This document shows, one piece after another, positions 35,601 through 46,690 of a stretch of DNA of 64,000 bases. Position numbers and translations under genes: made by a program. A model generated the notes under the pieces. It worked only from the letters and a program-made list of their open reading frames with translations, was not told the DNA's origin and did not search any database. Source of the DNA: Lagopus muta (Eukaryota > Chordata > Aves > Galliformes > Phasianidae). Location: positions 25,147,001-25,211,000 of the forward strand of contig NC_064437.1 in the NCBI RefSeq assembly GCF_023343835.1. The letters run 5' to 3'. Position 1 is the stretch's first letter. The number at the start of each line of letters is the position of its first letter.

Positions 35601-38600
35601 TGCCTGCTGTGAAACAATGGTTAGCAAGGAGGGTGCAGTTCACTGTTAGCTAACTTCATTTAATTTGGCCATAAATCTCCTTAGTGCACATTAAGGCAAT
35701 GGCAGCTCACGCAGATGCAGATGACATGCATAGAAATTTTTCTCTGAGGATAATGCTTACTGAAAAGTAGTAAGATCACCTCCACAGCTAGGGCAATGGA
35801 AACCAAAAGATACAGGCCAGGTGCATTAATGGCTAACAGGACACAGAATTTGAAGCACTGGACACACAAGCTGTCAAAGGGAACAGGCTAGCTAACAATT
35901 ACACTGTCAAAAGTTAGTAGTGAGGCAAGTCCTATTTTATTACAGGCCTCAAAGTTCATTCTTATCACCGGACTCTAACCTATTGGGGTCAAACAAGACA
36001 GAGCTGTGTTTGACAGCACTACTCTTGTGCAAAGTGAGAAGAGATACAGACAGGAAGAGGGCTGTATAAAAGTCACCACACTTGAATTATGTCTGAATAG
36101 AATGTATTTGTATTCCAGGATTGAGGAGTCTCCAAAAGAGATGATCAGGCTCAATTATCCTGCTCCTCCCCACAAAGAAGCATTACAGTATATTTACCTC
36201 AGCTTCTGCTATTAGCTGCATCTTCCTTGTTATCACATGGTCCACATCAACGCGACCTAAGGAAGGAAGAGCAAATATTTAACAGCTGCATTTGCAGCAA
36301 CGTGTCCTGCATGACTGAAAATACATGAAAAACAGCAGGCAGTAGTTCATTCACTAGTTTTTCATTAATACTTCTGATTCCTACTAATGTCTCAGCAAGT
36401 ACAAAACTAAACTACAATGTTAGTAAGCATTGAGCAAGTATTTTAAACAGCCATTTAGGATCACAACATGATAAAGCAAGCAACAGCTGATAACGTGCTG
36501 GATTTCTGAAAGCTTTGCAACTCCACAAATCATTCCAAGGTCCTTAAACATATTCAGCCTTGAAACAGCAATCAGAACAACCCTTAGAAGGTCATATCCA
36601 AGCATGCTGATCTTCTAGCATAGTTTTATCTTATGCACTGTGAACTAGACGAAAGATTAGGTTGCCTACTGGCAATGTAGAGACCTCCAGACAAGGCAGT
36701 AAAGACACGACTTTCTGTAAAATAACCATCCCTAAAGATGGGCAGACTGGCAAGTTGGAAGGCTGTCATCCTGTATTCCAACCTGGCTACTCTCACTCCT
36801 TTCTTCCCCCATCAGAGCATCAGTCTGACTGTATTTCCCCAAAACACTGTATCCCTTAAAGCAGGTGGTCAGTGCATGCTAACAACAGGTCTATGCATGC
36901 TAAAAACACCATTGGGACTTTCGTCACTAGCAACACCAAGAGTTAAGTGAAATATTTCCTATTTCCATCTTTAATAAAACTGTACTCATTTGTCAGCATT
37001 AGACATTCCTACCACCCCATATCAAGCAGGCAGTAAGAACAGATTTTGGACATAAAACACAGGCTATAGACTGAAGAATGGGAAGTGGCAACACCTTCTT
37101 ACAGGTATTTTTAGCCACCTTGTAATGCAACAAAGAATAGAAATAGGTAAATGATTTCTTTATATTCTGGCTGCACACAAAATTCACTTTTCACAGAAAC
37201 AGAATTCCTGGCTGCTAAGCATCTCACCTCCAAAACAAAAAGTTACCTCAGCATTTAAGTCATTCAGCAAGTACAACAGTGCAATAGACTGCCAGTCAGG
37301 GAACAATTCAAGAGTGTAAAATAGCTTTTGCCACTCAGCTCCTGCACTTCACTGGTCTCAAATGGGCACCACCACTCACAGAAAAAAAATAAGCAAAACC
37401 ATCCCACAAGCAGCAGGAAAGCATATCCTTCAGAGCATCTCAAGAACTCAACTCCCTCACTGCACCACTCCACAATTGTATCGATAGTCCTTCTACCCAT
37501 TATTGCTGTGCTAAAAACCACCGTATGTTTACCTGCTGGCAACCAAACCACACAGAGCTGTTGAGCTCACTGCCCAGCCACCTTTGCTGCAAAAGGTGAG
37601 AACTGTTCTCTCATCCACCTGCCAGTATTCACGAAACTGTGCAACAGGGCCAAAGACAACGAGACATCTGAGATGTGGGGGGTAGCACTATTTCCTTTGT
37701 GAGCTGAACAAAAAATGAGCAGCTACTGCTTTGACTGCATTTCCTATCACTACAACTACTCAGGAGTGACTCTCTTAAGAAAGAAAACATCCTTTTTCCA
37801 CTAACAAGGCCTTAAAAATGGCTGGTTTCACCTATACCTTAGCATATGACTGTAATATTCCTGTAAACATTCCTGTAAAGGAAACTGGGCAGGTCTCTGA
37901 CCTGTTGACATCGTAATTGCTGAAGTTGTACATAGTGTCCCTCCTATCTCTTTATCCACCCACACACCAGTGAATAAGCAACATCACATAGACTAAAAAC
38001 ATAGCAAGGCTTAATGAGTCTTTGAATCAAGATCTCAGCATCTTCTCTACATGTACCTCACGCAGCAAACTAAGTAAAACCACCTGTAAGCTCAGCTTCC
38101 TTCTGAAAAAGAAGCAAAACTGTCTCCTGTTGAAGAAAATCTGCCCCCCAACAACACCAACACATCCTGCTGTTCCACACCATGAGTTTATTGGGCAGGG
38201 CATCACAGGCAGGTAGCATAGAATAGATAAATCATCATCTTGAATCATTCACCTTCTGCTGTGCGAGCTGCTACTTATGTTTCCTAAAGTCATTTACAAA
38301 TAGAATCGTCACATGATTTTGAGTCTAAGAGGAACTGAACACCACTAAGAAGTCTAAATTTTCCACTTTCCTTTGCCATCAGAAATCCCTTTGCACCACT
38401 CTAGGATTACAGTATCATCTAAGAAATCAGACTCAAGGTCGCACAAGTCAGGCAAGCACATCTACCATCAAAGTAATGCAGGTTGTGAACTAAGAAAACA
38501 GGAACTACATTAAGAAATTGTAAAGAAAAAGATCTTTAAAGACTAGAATGACATAGTAGCAAATCACACAGGAAACCAGCCTTAAAGAGATCATGTAATT

Positions 38601-41600
38601 ATCAAGACGTTTTCTTATTGCTGAAAATTTGAGCAACTTAAATTTCACCAAAAAAATTTACAAACTGTCTTTTTTTTTTTAATTGGATTTGATTTTCTTT
38701 TCTAATCTTCTTTTGTACATATTACAAGCAAGTGACATTGATTGGAGGAAAAAAAAATCATCCCAATTCACACAATTCATTAATACTAAAGCCTGCAATC
38801 CAGCAAAACCAATTCCTGCATGAGATGCCAGCCAGCACTCCACTGAGCAAGCTCTCAAAAATCAGTGTTAAAAAAAGTACTCATTTTGTTTAACTGCTCC
38901 AGTAATTACAGTCAAAAGCACAAGTGGGAATAAGTCATGTAAGTGTGAGCACAGTTCCAGACGGTGAGCCTTCATGAGCCACAAGAAGTCAGTCATCTTC
39001 CTTGGCTGTTCGATCTGACAAAAACTTTTCTTCCCAGAAAAGCTAAGAAAAGCATACAAATGAACTTCAATTTATTGTCATGTGTTCATAAAACAGAAAG
39101 TACTTCCCCAGATGGTTTTAGGACATGCTGTGCACAGCTGCATCTGATAACCAGAAGTATTTTCCCCACTGATTACAGAAGCTATTTAGCTTCAGGATCT
39201 TCTTGGAAAGTCAGAGATACCATGCAAACTGTACCCAGTACTGCCCTTCCATAAAAGGAGATGAAAAACATGATATTCATTGTATCTTGACCAGACTACT
39301 TATCACGGAAAAGGTGAGAGGAACACTGGCAGGAGAATTTCCTGTTACTGTCCAGGCTCCCAGTCTAAAATTACTGAAGATGCTGTTATCTGAAAGACCA
39401 GCTATGTCCAAGCCAGCCTAGCACAGGGACACAGCCAAGGGCAGAAGCATCCCACACCAGGTACAACAGAACACAAGTCTTATTCTGAATTATTCCAATT
39501 TACGCATGCATGCAGCAGAGAGAGAACAAGTTATGACTAAATTGCCTTCAACCCTCAGCTGACCTGCTTGAAAAATGCACAGGCTACTTAGGTCACCGTG
39601 CTGTAGCTGGGCAAGGAATCCAGTTAAAAAGCAAAGTCTGCAGGGACATGGAACCCAAACAGCCTCTTGACTAGCAGAAGGAAACAGCAGCATTCTCCAG
39701 GTCACACCTGCACATTCCCAGGCTTGTCACAAGAAGCTTCTTGGCCTTCAACAAACCCACAGACTATAAAACATGTCAGAACATAAGAATTACCAGCATC
39801 CACACAGTCGTGGGCAAGACAGCTTTTTCCACCTAACTCCCTGAAGTACCCCCAAGAAACTCAATTTCAGCAGCTTATGCACACTTGTTGCCCTGGGCAG
39901 ACGGTAAAGTCTGAAGTGTTCAAAGTTTCTTCCTGGTTCCAAAGCTCCCTTCTCCTGTGTCAACAAGGACACATGGCCTGTGCAGCTTCATGAACTTTCA
40001 CACCAGGAATGATCCATAGTAACCTCTTGGTTAGAAGATAACAAGCCCTTTCCAAGACAAGCATTACCAAACATGCTTACTCATACCCAGCAGATATGCC
40101 ACAACAGACTTGTTTGCGGATCAGTCCTCTTCAGATTTCTCCACAGCCATCAGTTTACTGGTTTCAAACGGTCTTATCTTCGCATTTCAGAGGGCCTCAG
40201 TACAGTAAAGAGCCACGTCCTCTCTAAGCTTTTACATCTGCCATGCAGTTTCTATTACAGCTATTCCAGGTTAAATCTTCCTGCTACTGCTGCCCAACGT
40301 CAATATCCCATTAAGCAGAACAGTTTTGCATTTATTGACACATCTCCAGCTGAAAACACACAAATCTTAGGGCAGCCTGGATTTTGTCAAGGGATTATTG
40401 TTGCCTAGATCACCCACACACACTATGCCAGGACAAAATCAGTTGCTTAAGACACTCTAGCCTTTTCAAGGAGAAAAGAGTATGAGACCAACGTGCTTCT
40501 GGAAACAAGTCAATTGGCCCTTAACACTATTAAGTTAAAAAGCAGATTGTCTTTGCTAATCAGGGAGGATAAAGGGTACAAAGTCACATTTGTTTTTAGT
40601 TTTTCCTGCAGAAAGAATTGCTACAAAAATACTGTGTGTTCACTCGCATGCAAGATACTGCCCTGGGGTGTCTAGAATTCCTTAACTGCAGTAAACATGT
40701 TTATCATCTAGAACTCTGTGCAACTCAGGTGTGAAGATGCTACAGTAAAAGGATGTTGCCAGGCATTCCAGATTATTAGCCTCAAGCTGCCTGTATATTT
40801 GTCAGGACTGATGCTTTAGGAACAGTTATCCTGAAACCAGAATGAAAGAAAGCTACAAAACATTTATGGGTGCTACTTTTGAGCAACCCTTCCAGCTTAG
40901 TGAGCTTTCACACCAAGTTACAACTACTTACACAAACATACTAGACTGCATGAGGGGTCACTATGTAGAACACGAGAGCACTCCTTTGACTTGGTAAAGC
41001 TTTAAACTCTGTGATGCAGAGCTGCTGATCTAACCCAGCAGAGAGGAATTCCTGTACAGAGGGATCCATCTTCTGTGTCACGGTCATCAGTCAGAGAGTG
41101 ACACTTGTCTCCCTGTGGAAGACCTGCACTGCAGTTTGGACTGCACTAACACACAACTTACTAACCCAACCACCAGGTGTGGACCTGCACATGAAAGCCC
41201 AGCACACTATCAAGACATCCATCCCAGATTGTTTAGGTGCTGCCCACTCACAGCATCACACCTGCAGTGATATGCTGCCTTCCAGAGATTCTAAAAAGAA
41301 AAGCTTTTAAAAAGCAGGCACACCCACCTACCAAGTGCTAATTATCACAGCTATATTTATTCTTTACCCACAAGCGTGCAAGAACTCAAACTGACTTATA
41401 ATGGTTAAGGTGTTTCCATGGGTAAAGAGGTAGAAGTCTGCTTCTAAACCCATCATAACTGTTTCCCAGCAGTCACTACCTGCAAGTTCCTAAAAACAGC
41501 ATTGATGTAGCAGCCCCATTCAGCCAGGTTAAAAGATTAGTACCACCAACAGCTGAAAGTCTCACTTCTGCAATAGTCTGTGGGACAGCTTTCTCTCAAG

Positions 41601-42150
41601 GATATCTTTGGAAGAAGAAATTTCACTTGTTCTCAACTTATATTTGCTTCAACTCCTGTTCCGCTTGAAAGATACACAGTGAAATAGTGACACTATTCAG
41701 GAGAGCATTAAAAAAAGTTATCTCCTTCAATTACTGTTATCAGAGTTTTGGAACAGAGATTCGTGTGGCACGTCATGACAAACTAGCTTAGCTTTTCACT
41801 CATCCCGACTCCCAAAGAGAAAGAATAAGAGCTGCAGTTCTGTCATTCACCTCCTCACAGAAAGCAGTGCAGCATGACTGAGGACTCTGGGGACACTGTC
41901 TCAAAGTCCACAGGCAAAACCACTTAAACATCCACAAATCAAGCCAGCTGTAAGCCACATTACTTCCCAGCTGGCCACAGTATAAACTAATACAAACCCA
42001 ATTAATCCCAAGTGAAAGAACCTCACCATTGCTGGAGTTTTGAAAGGATCTGTCGCCATCAGGTCTCCTCTGCATTTCTTCATTCTCAGGGCTCTTGTAG
42101 GTTGTGGTGGAGCCAGACGGGCGTTTTCTTACACAGTCTTCCCCTGCCAT
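20582..42150 (-). CDS. SOAT1: SOAT1 (ACAT1), complete, 15 coding exons
   Basis: Sterol O-acyltransferase 1, an ER multi-pass enzyme of the MBOAT family. It esterifies cholesterol with long-chain acyl-CoA for storage in lipid droplets. Fifteen exons join in phase to 551 residues (human 550). The N-terminal ~130 residues are hydrophilic and variable. The first membrane helix lies near residues 140-163 ([14 protein letters not shown]). The family motif FYKDWWN is at 404-410. The proposed active-site Asn (TWNVVVH) is residue 422 and the catalytic His (AAVHEY) residue 461, equivalent to human Asn421 and His460. All key residues are present, so it should be active. The start Met lies in good phase 11 bases after an acceptor, implying an upstream non-coding exon. 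The C-terminus reads SCHMQM rather than the mammalian CRYVF. Confidence 0.97.
21463..21608 (-). CDS. SOAT1: SOAT1 coding exon 14
   Basis: Residues 485-533, with [20 protein letters not shown] and [11 protein letters not shown]. The donor is AAT|GTGAGT. Confidence 0.97.
22251..22386 (-). CDS. SOAT1: SOAT1 coding exon 13 (catalytic His)
   Basis: Residues 440-484, [20 protein letters not shown] then VHEY with His461. The acceptor is TGTCTTCCAG and the donor GAA|GTAAGT. Confidence 0.98.
22658..22756 (-). CDS. SOAT1: SOAT1 coding exon 12 (active-site Asn)
   Basis: Residues 407-439, [20 protein letters not shown] then [13 protein letters not shown]. Holds Asn422, the partner of the catalytic His. 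Confidence 0.98.
23272..23369 (-). CDS. SOAT1: SOAT1 coding exon 11
   Basis: Residues 374-406. Membrane helix [20 protein letters not shown] then RMFYK, so the FYxDWWN motif is split across this intron. The donor is AAG|GTAAGA. Confidence 0.97.
23697..23826 (-). CDS. SOAT1: SOAT1 coding exon 10
   Basis: Residues 331-373, [20 protein letters not shown]... ending FNSILPG. A membrane segment and loop. The donor is G|GTAAGA. Confidence 0.96.
24917..24962 (-). CDS. SOAT1: SOAT1 coding exon 9
   Basis: 46-bp exon, [15 protein letters not shown], near-identical to mammals. The acceptor is TATCTTAG and the donor CAG|GTGAGT. Confidence 0.97.
25626..25707 (-). CDS. SOAT1: SOAT1 coding exon 8
   Basis: Residues 288-314, [20 protein letters not shown], the conserved [14 protein letters not shown] stretch. 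The donor is AG|GTAACA. Confidence 0.97.
25965..26115 (-). mobile_element. Old CR1 3' fragment
   Basis: Begins ATCACAGAATCAATGAGGTT and continues GGATCTCTGGAGGTCATGCA, as in the reverse complement of a CR1 3' end. It is degraded, and its far boundary is approximate. It lies in SOAT1 intron 7, in the same orientation as the gene. Confidence 0.7.
26398..26476 (-). CDS. SOAT1: SOAT1 coding exon 7
   Basis: Residues 262-287, [20 protein letters not shown]. The [15 protein letters not shown] block is identical to the mammalian enzyme. The donor is TG|GTGAGT. Confidence 0.97.
27020..27302 (-). CDS. SOAT1: SOAT1 coding exon 6
   Basis: Residues 167-261, the largest exon. Includes [27 protein letters not shown] and the exon-final ILEQ. 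Several membrane segments. The acceptor is CCTTCTAG and the donor CAG|GTAAGC. Confidence 0.97.
28988..29095 (-). CDS. SOAT1: SOAT1 coding exon 5
   Basis: Residues 131-166, first transmembrane helix: [18 protein letters not shown] then [11 protein letters not shown]. The donor is AG|GTAAGA. Confidence 0.97.
29284..29343 (-). CDS. SOAT1: SOAT1 coding exon 4
   Basis: Residues 111-130, [19 protein letters not shown]. It matches human DLRAPPEQGKIFIARRSLL. Exactly 60 bp. Confidence 0.96.
29433..29581 (-). CDS. SOAT1: SOAT1 coding exon 3
   Basis: Residues 62-110, [20 protein letters not shown] followed by a Ser-rich variable stretch. The KPxFMKEV block is conserved. The donor is AA|GTAAGT. Confidence 0.95.
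32670..33857 (+). mobile_element. CR1 LINE fragment with reverse transcriptase remnant
   Basis: About 1.2 kb. The plus strand encodes remnants of the CR1 reverse transcriptase, including [19 protein letters not shown], where YLDFxxAFDTV is the palm motif. It is broken by stops and frameshifts. The 3' end TCCAACTCTAAGGATTCTAT is diverged CR1. It is inactive. Confidence 0.9.
34318..35051 (+). mobile_element. CR1 LINE 3' fragment
   Basis: About 730 bp of the CR1 3' coding region and UTR. Contains the translated block [20 protein letters not shown], typical of the C-terminal end of the CR1 polyprotein, and ends CCCCTACAATTCTGTGAT. Younger-looking than the neighbouring copy. Confidence 0.93.
36198..36256 (-). 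CDS. SOAT1: SOAT1 coding exon 2
   Basis: Residues 42-61, [20 protein letters not shown], matching human [20 protein letters not shown]. The acceptor is CCTTAG and the donor GAG|GTAAAT. Confidence 0.93.
36257..42026 (-). other. SOAT1 intron 1
   Basis: The 5.8-kb intron between the first two coding exons. AT-rich, with no repeat family or exon that I can support. Confidence 0.6.
42027..42150 (-). CDS. SOAT1: SOAT1 coding exon 1
   Basis: [20 protein letters not shown] through FQNSSN plus one base. The acceptor GGTTTAG precedes the ATG by 11 bases. The donor is ATG|GTGAGG. The polar N-terminus corresponds to the human MVGEEK... segment ending PSNGR. Confidence 0.92.
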
Positions 42151-42159
42151 TGCTGCCTA

Positions 42160-44421
42160 GCTAAACCAGAAAAGGACAGGAAATAATTAATGACAAAACC
42201 CCATTTATTCTTCACATAGTTACAGAATGAATTACATAGCCGCCTCTGCTCCACAGTTAAGGTTTTTCCCTTGCTATTATGAATTCAGAGTAAGGGCAGT
42301 TGAAAAGAAGCACACACTGGCATTAGTCACTGTACTGCAGGTCACACTGCCTTTCCCTTACTGTATCTGTGAAAGAGCAAAGTATCCAAGCAAGTTCTCC
42401 CTCACCACTACAAAAAGAACTTTCATTTTCCCACAGCTCCCTCCTTTCCCTTACAGATCTAAGTATTTAAAATGACCTGAGCCTTTGTGAAATCTTTAAA
42501 AGCGCAAAAAGCTCTTGAAAATGCTCTCCAGTAGTCAGCCTGACAGCAAAATTTGTCTTCAGAGAGCTCTGGCACGTTTGCTTTGCAAGATCACCCGCAT
42601 GGTTTTGCCTGAGCCAAGCCCCCTCCTGTCAAGCTTCAGTTCTCACTGAAAAAGCAGCTTCCTCAATAGATCCTTGTATTTTGTCTGGCCAGACAACGGC
42701 TGTGCTGCGAACCAGGGAAAAACAGGAAGAGAAAATCTGGTTTGAACACATCCAATGGCAAAAATCACTGCTAGTGTCAGAGCTGCTAGCTAATAGGGAA
42801 CACCTGATCCGTCACAGCTGGGCTGAGAAAAAGAAGTCAGAAAGCAACTAAAGAAGGATTTCCTCAGAGAACTGAGACAGACACTTCCACAAAAGGGAAA
42901 CTGGACCCTTATGATCATATGCTGGCAGGAGTCAGCTTCCTGCATTTGTTCCTCCAGCAGAGGACCTGCCAATCTTTTGGGTACACAGGAGCAGCTTCTG
43001 CAACACCAAGCAAAACATCAATTGACCACAAACCATTTCTTGCAGGACACTGTCCCTTTTCAGCTCCACGTAAGGAAGTCACAACCAGGTCAGTCTACAT
43101 GCTATAGAAACAGAAACCACAAAAACAACAAGCTTCTCAGCTGACTGATATATAAATTACAGTGGTGTGAGCTTATACAAAAGCCTTTACCTGAAGAACA
43201 CAAAGAACCAGGCACGAGAACAATACGCCTTCTCACAGCAAATAAATACTCTCACTGGTGCAGAAATCCTGCTGGCAGGATCTAGCCCCCTTCTAACAGC
43301 TCTCTGCCATTGCTGCTGCAATCACTCTGAACAATCCTCTCACCTTTAAAAGCAACCCAGCCACCACTGTGACATGACTTTTTCCACCTTACTGCCTTCC
43401 CACTGCAGCAGCACAGGGCCGTTCTGCCCACCTGTGGCTTAAAAGCACATGGAAAGCAGCCACTTCAACCCTTCTGCTCTTACACCGGTGAGATGCCCCA
43501 AAGCCACATCTGTCCTTGAACAGCAGGGGTTCTCTGGCTCCACTCAGAGCGCACTGCCCACCTCCAAGAGGCAAGGAAGCACTCCTTCCTTCCCACCACA
43601 GGCTGGGAGTTGTTAGCATCCAGCAGAAAGGTTAACAGAACGGAACTAAAAACAAGGAGTTCTGGGACGAGGGAAGGAAGGTTCATGGAATCACAGAATG
43701 GCCTGTGTTGAAAAGGACCACAGCGATCATCCAGTTCCAACCCCCAGGCACGTGCAGGGTCACCAACCAGCAGACCAGGCTGCCCAGAGCCACATCCAGC
43801 CCGGCCTTGAATGCCTGCAGGGCTGGGGCATCCACAGCCTCCTTGGGACCAAGTTCAGGTGTTAACGAAGGACTCGATGCCCCATCTGAGCCCTGGGGAT
43901 ACAGCAACACAGCTCCGTTAGCACCGGCCACAGCGATTTTTGGCAGGAAAACAAGAGCCGTGCTGGAGGAAATCGAGCACAACAACCGCTTTCCTCACTC
44001 GGGTTCCGTCAGAGCAGCCTAACACCACGGCACCCTAACACAGCGAGCCTCTGCCACAGCCAAAGCTCGGCGGGACGCCGGGCTGAGCCCAGAGCGCCCA
44101 TCTCATCCCTCGGGAGCATCACAACGCCGCCTACCACCGCCCGCGTCCCTCCGAGCAGCCCACACGCGGCTTTTCCCGTCAGGCAGCCCGCAGCCGTGCC
44201 GAAGCAGCGCGGCACCCTGCGCCCCGATACACGCGCGGAAGCGACCGCTGCACGACGACAGCTCCCTCCTTCCCCTCCTCGTCCTCCCCAGCCCCGAGGA
44301 ACTCTGCCCGCTCCCGGAGCCTCCCGACCCCCCTACAGCCGGGATAGCCGGGAGCGGGCCGACCGCTCGGAACCGGCCGGGCAGGGCTGAGACAACGACC
44401 GCCCGCAGCCCGGACGGTCAC
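42160..44421 (-). other. SOAT1 5' intron
   Basis: The interval between the acceptor before the start codon and the proposed donor of the non-coding first exon. It contains one CR1 fragment (43.69-43.85 kb), and its upstream end rises into the CpG island. Confidence 0.45.
43689..43850 (-). mobile_element. CR1 3' fragment
   Basis: ATCACAGAATGGCCTGTGTT to CATCCACAGCCTCCTTGG is the reverse complement of a CR1 end. It closely parallels the copy at 46.4 kb and sits at the edge of the SOAT1 CpG island. Confidence 0.9.
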
Positions 44422-44990
44422 CTCCGAGAGCCCGCGCCGCTCCTCTGAGCGCCGGCCCCGCGCCGCTCTTCCCGCCTCCGCCGCTCGCCGCGCGCCCGCG
44501 CACGTCACCGCGCAGAGGGAGGGGGGAGCGGCGGCGCCGCCCATTGGCCGCGGGCCGCGGCGCGGGGGGGGGGGGCGCGTGAGGCGCACGTGGGGGGGAG
44601 CGCGCCCCCTGCGCTCCGCTCCGCCCGCATCTCCGCCCGCGCGTCCGGGTCCGGCGGGACATCCCGCCCCGTGGAGGCTGTGGGTGCGGCCGGCGGGATG
44701 CCGGAGTCGAGGCCGGGAGGAGGACCCCGTCCCTCCGCCCGTCCTTGTCCTTGGCGGGGAACGCGGCGGTTGCTCAACAAGTGCTCCGGGCTTCGGCCCG
44801 ACTCGCGGCCTCCGCGGGGAGATCGTTTCAAACGGTTGTGCCGGAGCAAGGGCAGATGTTGTTACGGGGGAGGGAAACGAGGAGGTCCCGTCTCTGTTCG
44901 GAGCGTCAGAAATGGGGTGAAAGGCCCAACCTGCAGCCCGCACACTGCCTGCAGCAGGGAGGGCACGGCGCGTGACGGGCTGTGAGTCAC
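44030..44990. promoter_or_regulatory. SOAT1: CpG island, SOAT1 promoter
   Basis: A dense CpG, high-GC block. Read on the minus strand it contains CCAAT directly followed by GGGCGG (44537-44547), a CRE-like TGACGTG (44501-44507) and then a plausible start region near 44.43-44.49 kb. A CACGTG E-box is at 44587. Upstream is a run of 12 G (44564-44575). TATA-less, housekeeping style. Confidence 0.8.
44422..44490 (-). other. SOAT1: Proposed SOAT1 non-coding exon 1
   Basis: The donor CGGAG|GTGACC lies about 115 bp downstream of the CCAAT/GC-box pair. The start codon exon has an acceptor only 11 bases upstream, so a leader exon is needed and this is the best candidate. The 5' boundary is a guess. 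Confidence 0.4.
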
Positions 44991-45265
44991 TGCGGCACGT
45001 CAGCGAACTCCAGTAACCTCTGTCGCTGCGGCGTAAACGGGGAAGTGTTCCTAAAACGAGAACTGAGCCGCCAACCTCCGCCTTTTCTCCTCCTCGCAGC
45101 TCCAGGGCTGTGCCGTGCATGCGGTGCGCTGACCGGTTATTCCCGGTGTAGGGCTTCTTAGCAGGAAAACTGCTATAAAGATTGAAAAAGAGGAAAAAAG
45201 TATTTGCTGACATGCGAATGACTGTGCTGGAGCCTTCACAGAACTGAGCCCCTGTCCTCCACAGT

Positions 45266-45502
45266 GTGGACTTAAAACCCGCTTTGTGTTTTTTTAACAC
45301 AATTCCTCTTAGAGATGCTCTCACGGCTGCTAGCACGCAGTCACGGCAGGCTACTCACGTTGCAGTGCCTTGTGGTGCCAGCGTGAGCAGGGTGAGCAAG
45401 GAGAAAAAGGGGAAGAAACTGAAAGTTTCCTTTCCTGAAGATCCAAAACTTGCTGATGGAACTGTTGTATCTAATCAGCAAAACCTCAGCTCTGGAGGGT
45501 AG
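45266..45502 (+). other. Unrecognised open segment, possible exon
   Basis: A plus-strand frame ending in a lysine-rich, protein-like stretch, SKEKKGKKLKVSFPEDPKLA then DGTVVSNQQ. KVSF fits the PP1-binding RVxF pattern. CTGGAGG|GTAGGA could serve as a donor and several AGs upstream as acceptors. No homologous protein comes to mind, so it may be a decayed exon, an uncharacterised exon driven from the SOAT1 island, or chance. Confidence 0.2.
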
Positions 45503-46395
45503 GAAGATCAGATACCTTTGGCAGAAAGAAGAGGGCATCTGGAGTTCAGAGCTGGTTGCGGGGCTTCATTTATTGTGCCTTATGGAGATGAGGGGTAGGT
45601 AGCACCAAGTTTGTTAACAGCTCTTAAAGAACCTCTCTGGCCCAAACATCACTGTGTGATGGGTGCTTTGCTCGCCTCTGGTCTCTCAGCCTTTCCCTAA
45701 AATCTGTATCACAGATTCCTCCTGCTCCAGGTGTGTTTGCAGGCAGCACACCCGACCAGCCCCCCTCGTTGCCTTTCTTCCCAAACTTTATAAATTCAAT
45801 GAGGCATTGCCACCACTGATTTTTTTTGCCACTTGCGTGCATCTTCTGCTCTTGTCTTCACAGGTCCAAATTGCAGCAGTGTTTCATCAGCTACATCCTT
45901 TACCATGCTTGTCACCACGCTGCTTGCAATCTTGATTTTCTTGAGCGTTTTACACTAATCCTACAGGCTGCATTGCTCAACGATTGCCTCACCACCACCA
46001 CTTCTCAGCACTCCTGGCTGAATCACGGCGTTGCTCGCCCCCACATCACAACTGGTGTCCCAGACACGCCAACCTTTTTGCTTCAGCTTTACTTGATCTC
46101 ACTTCAAGAGCCAGGACAGGCTGAGGGCTGAGGTTTTCACAGCCCCTCAGGAAGACCTGCGCCTTCTGCTGCACCTTGCCATAAAGCTTGGCACTGTTTC
46201 CAAACAGATGGGATTGATGCTGCTTTTTCTTAATTCTGCATAACTCCGTGCACTACTTCAGGCTCTAAGTCACTGTGGCTGTTTATTGTCACTCATTTTC
46301 ACAGGAATTAGAGCTTCTATCTGGGCTTTAGATTGAGTCGCCCAGAAGCCTCAGCACTTTCTCATGTTTCAGTCGACTGCAGTATTCCCCATAAT

Positions 46396-46690
46396 ATCAT
46401 AGAATCATAGAATGGCCTGGGTTGAAAAGGACCACAGTGATCATCTCATTTCAACCCCCTGCTATGTGCAGGGTCACCAACCAGCAGACCAGGCTGCCCA
46501 GAGCCACATCCAGCCTGGCCTTGAATGCCTGCAGGGATGGAGCATCCACAGCCTCCTTGGGCAACCTGTTCCAGTGCATCACCACCCTCTGTGTGAAAAA
46601 CTACTTCCTAATATCCAACCTAAACCTCCCCTGTCTCAGTTTAAAACCATTCCCCCCTTGTTCTATCGCTATCCACCCTTGTAAACGGTC
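46396..46690 (-). mobile_element. CR1 3' fragment
   Basis: Begins with ATCATAGAATCATAGAATGG, the tandem 8-bp end repeat read in reverse, and runs through the conserved CCAACCAGCAGACCAGGCTG block to CTATCGCTATCCACCC. It is about 290 bp and 5'-truncated. Confidence 0.95.

Larger units (their letters stand above)
29582..36197 (-). other. SOAT1 intron 2 with two CR1 copies
   Basis: The largest SOAT1 intron at 6.6 kb. Two CR1 fragments (listed separately) lie on the plus strand. I see no cassette exon that fits the phase of flanking exons. There is a pyrimidine run near 30.12 kb; the rest is unremarkable. Confidence 0.7.

Noticed and set aside
44179-45336. Minus-strand open frame of 385 residues
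   Set aside because: It lies over the CpG island; Arg/Pro/Ala/Gly composition and overlapping open frames on both strands show it is a GC artefact. It also crosses the proposed SOAT1 promoter.
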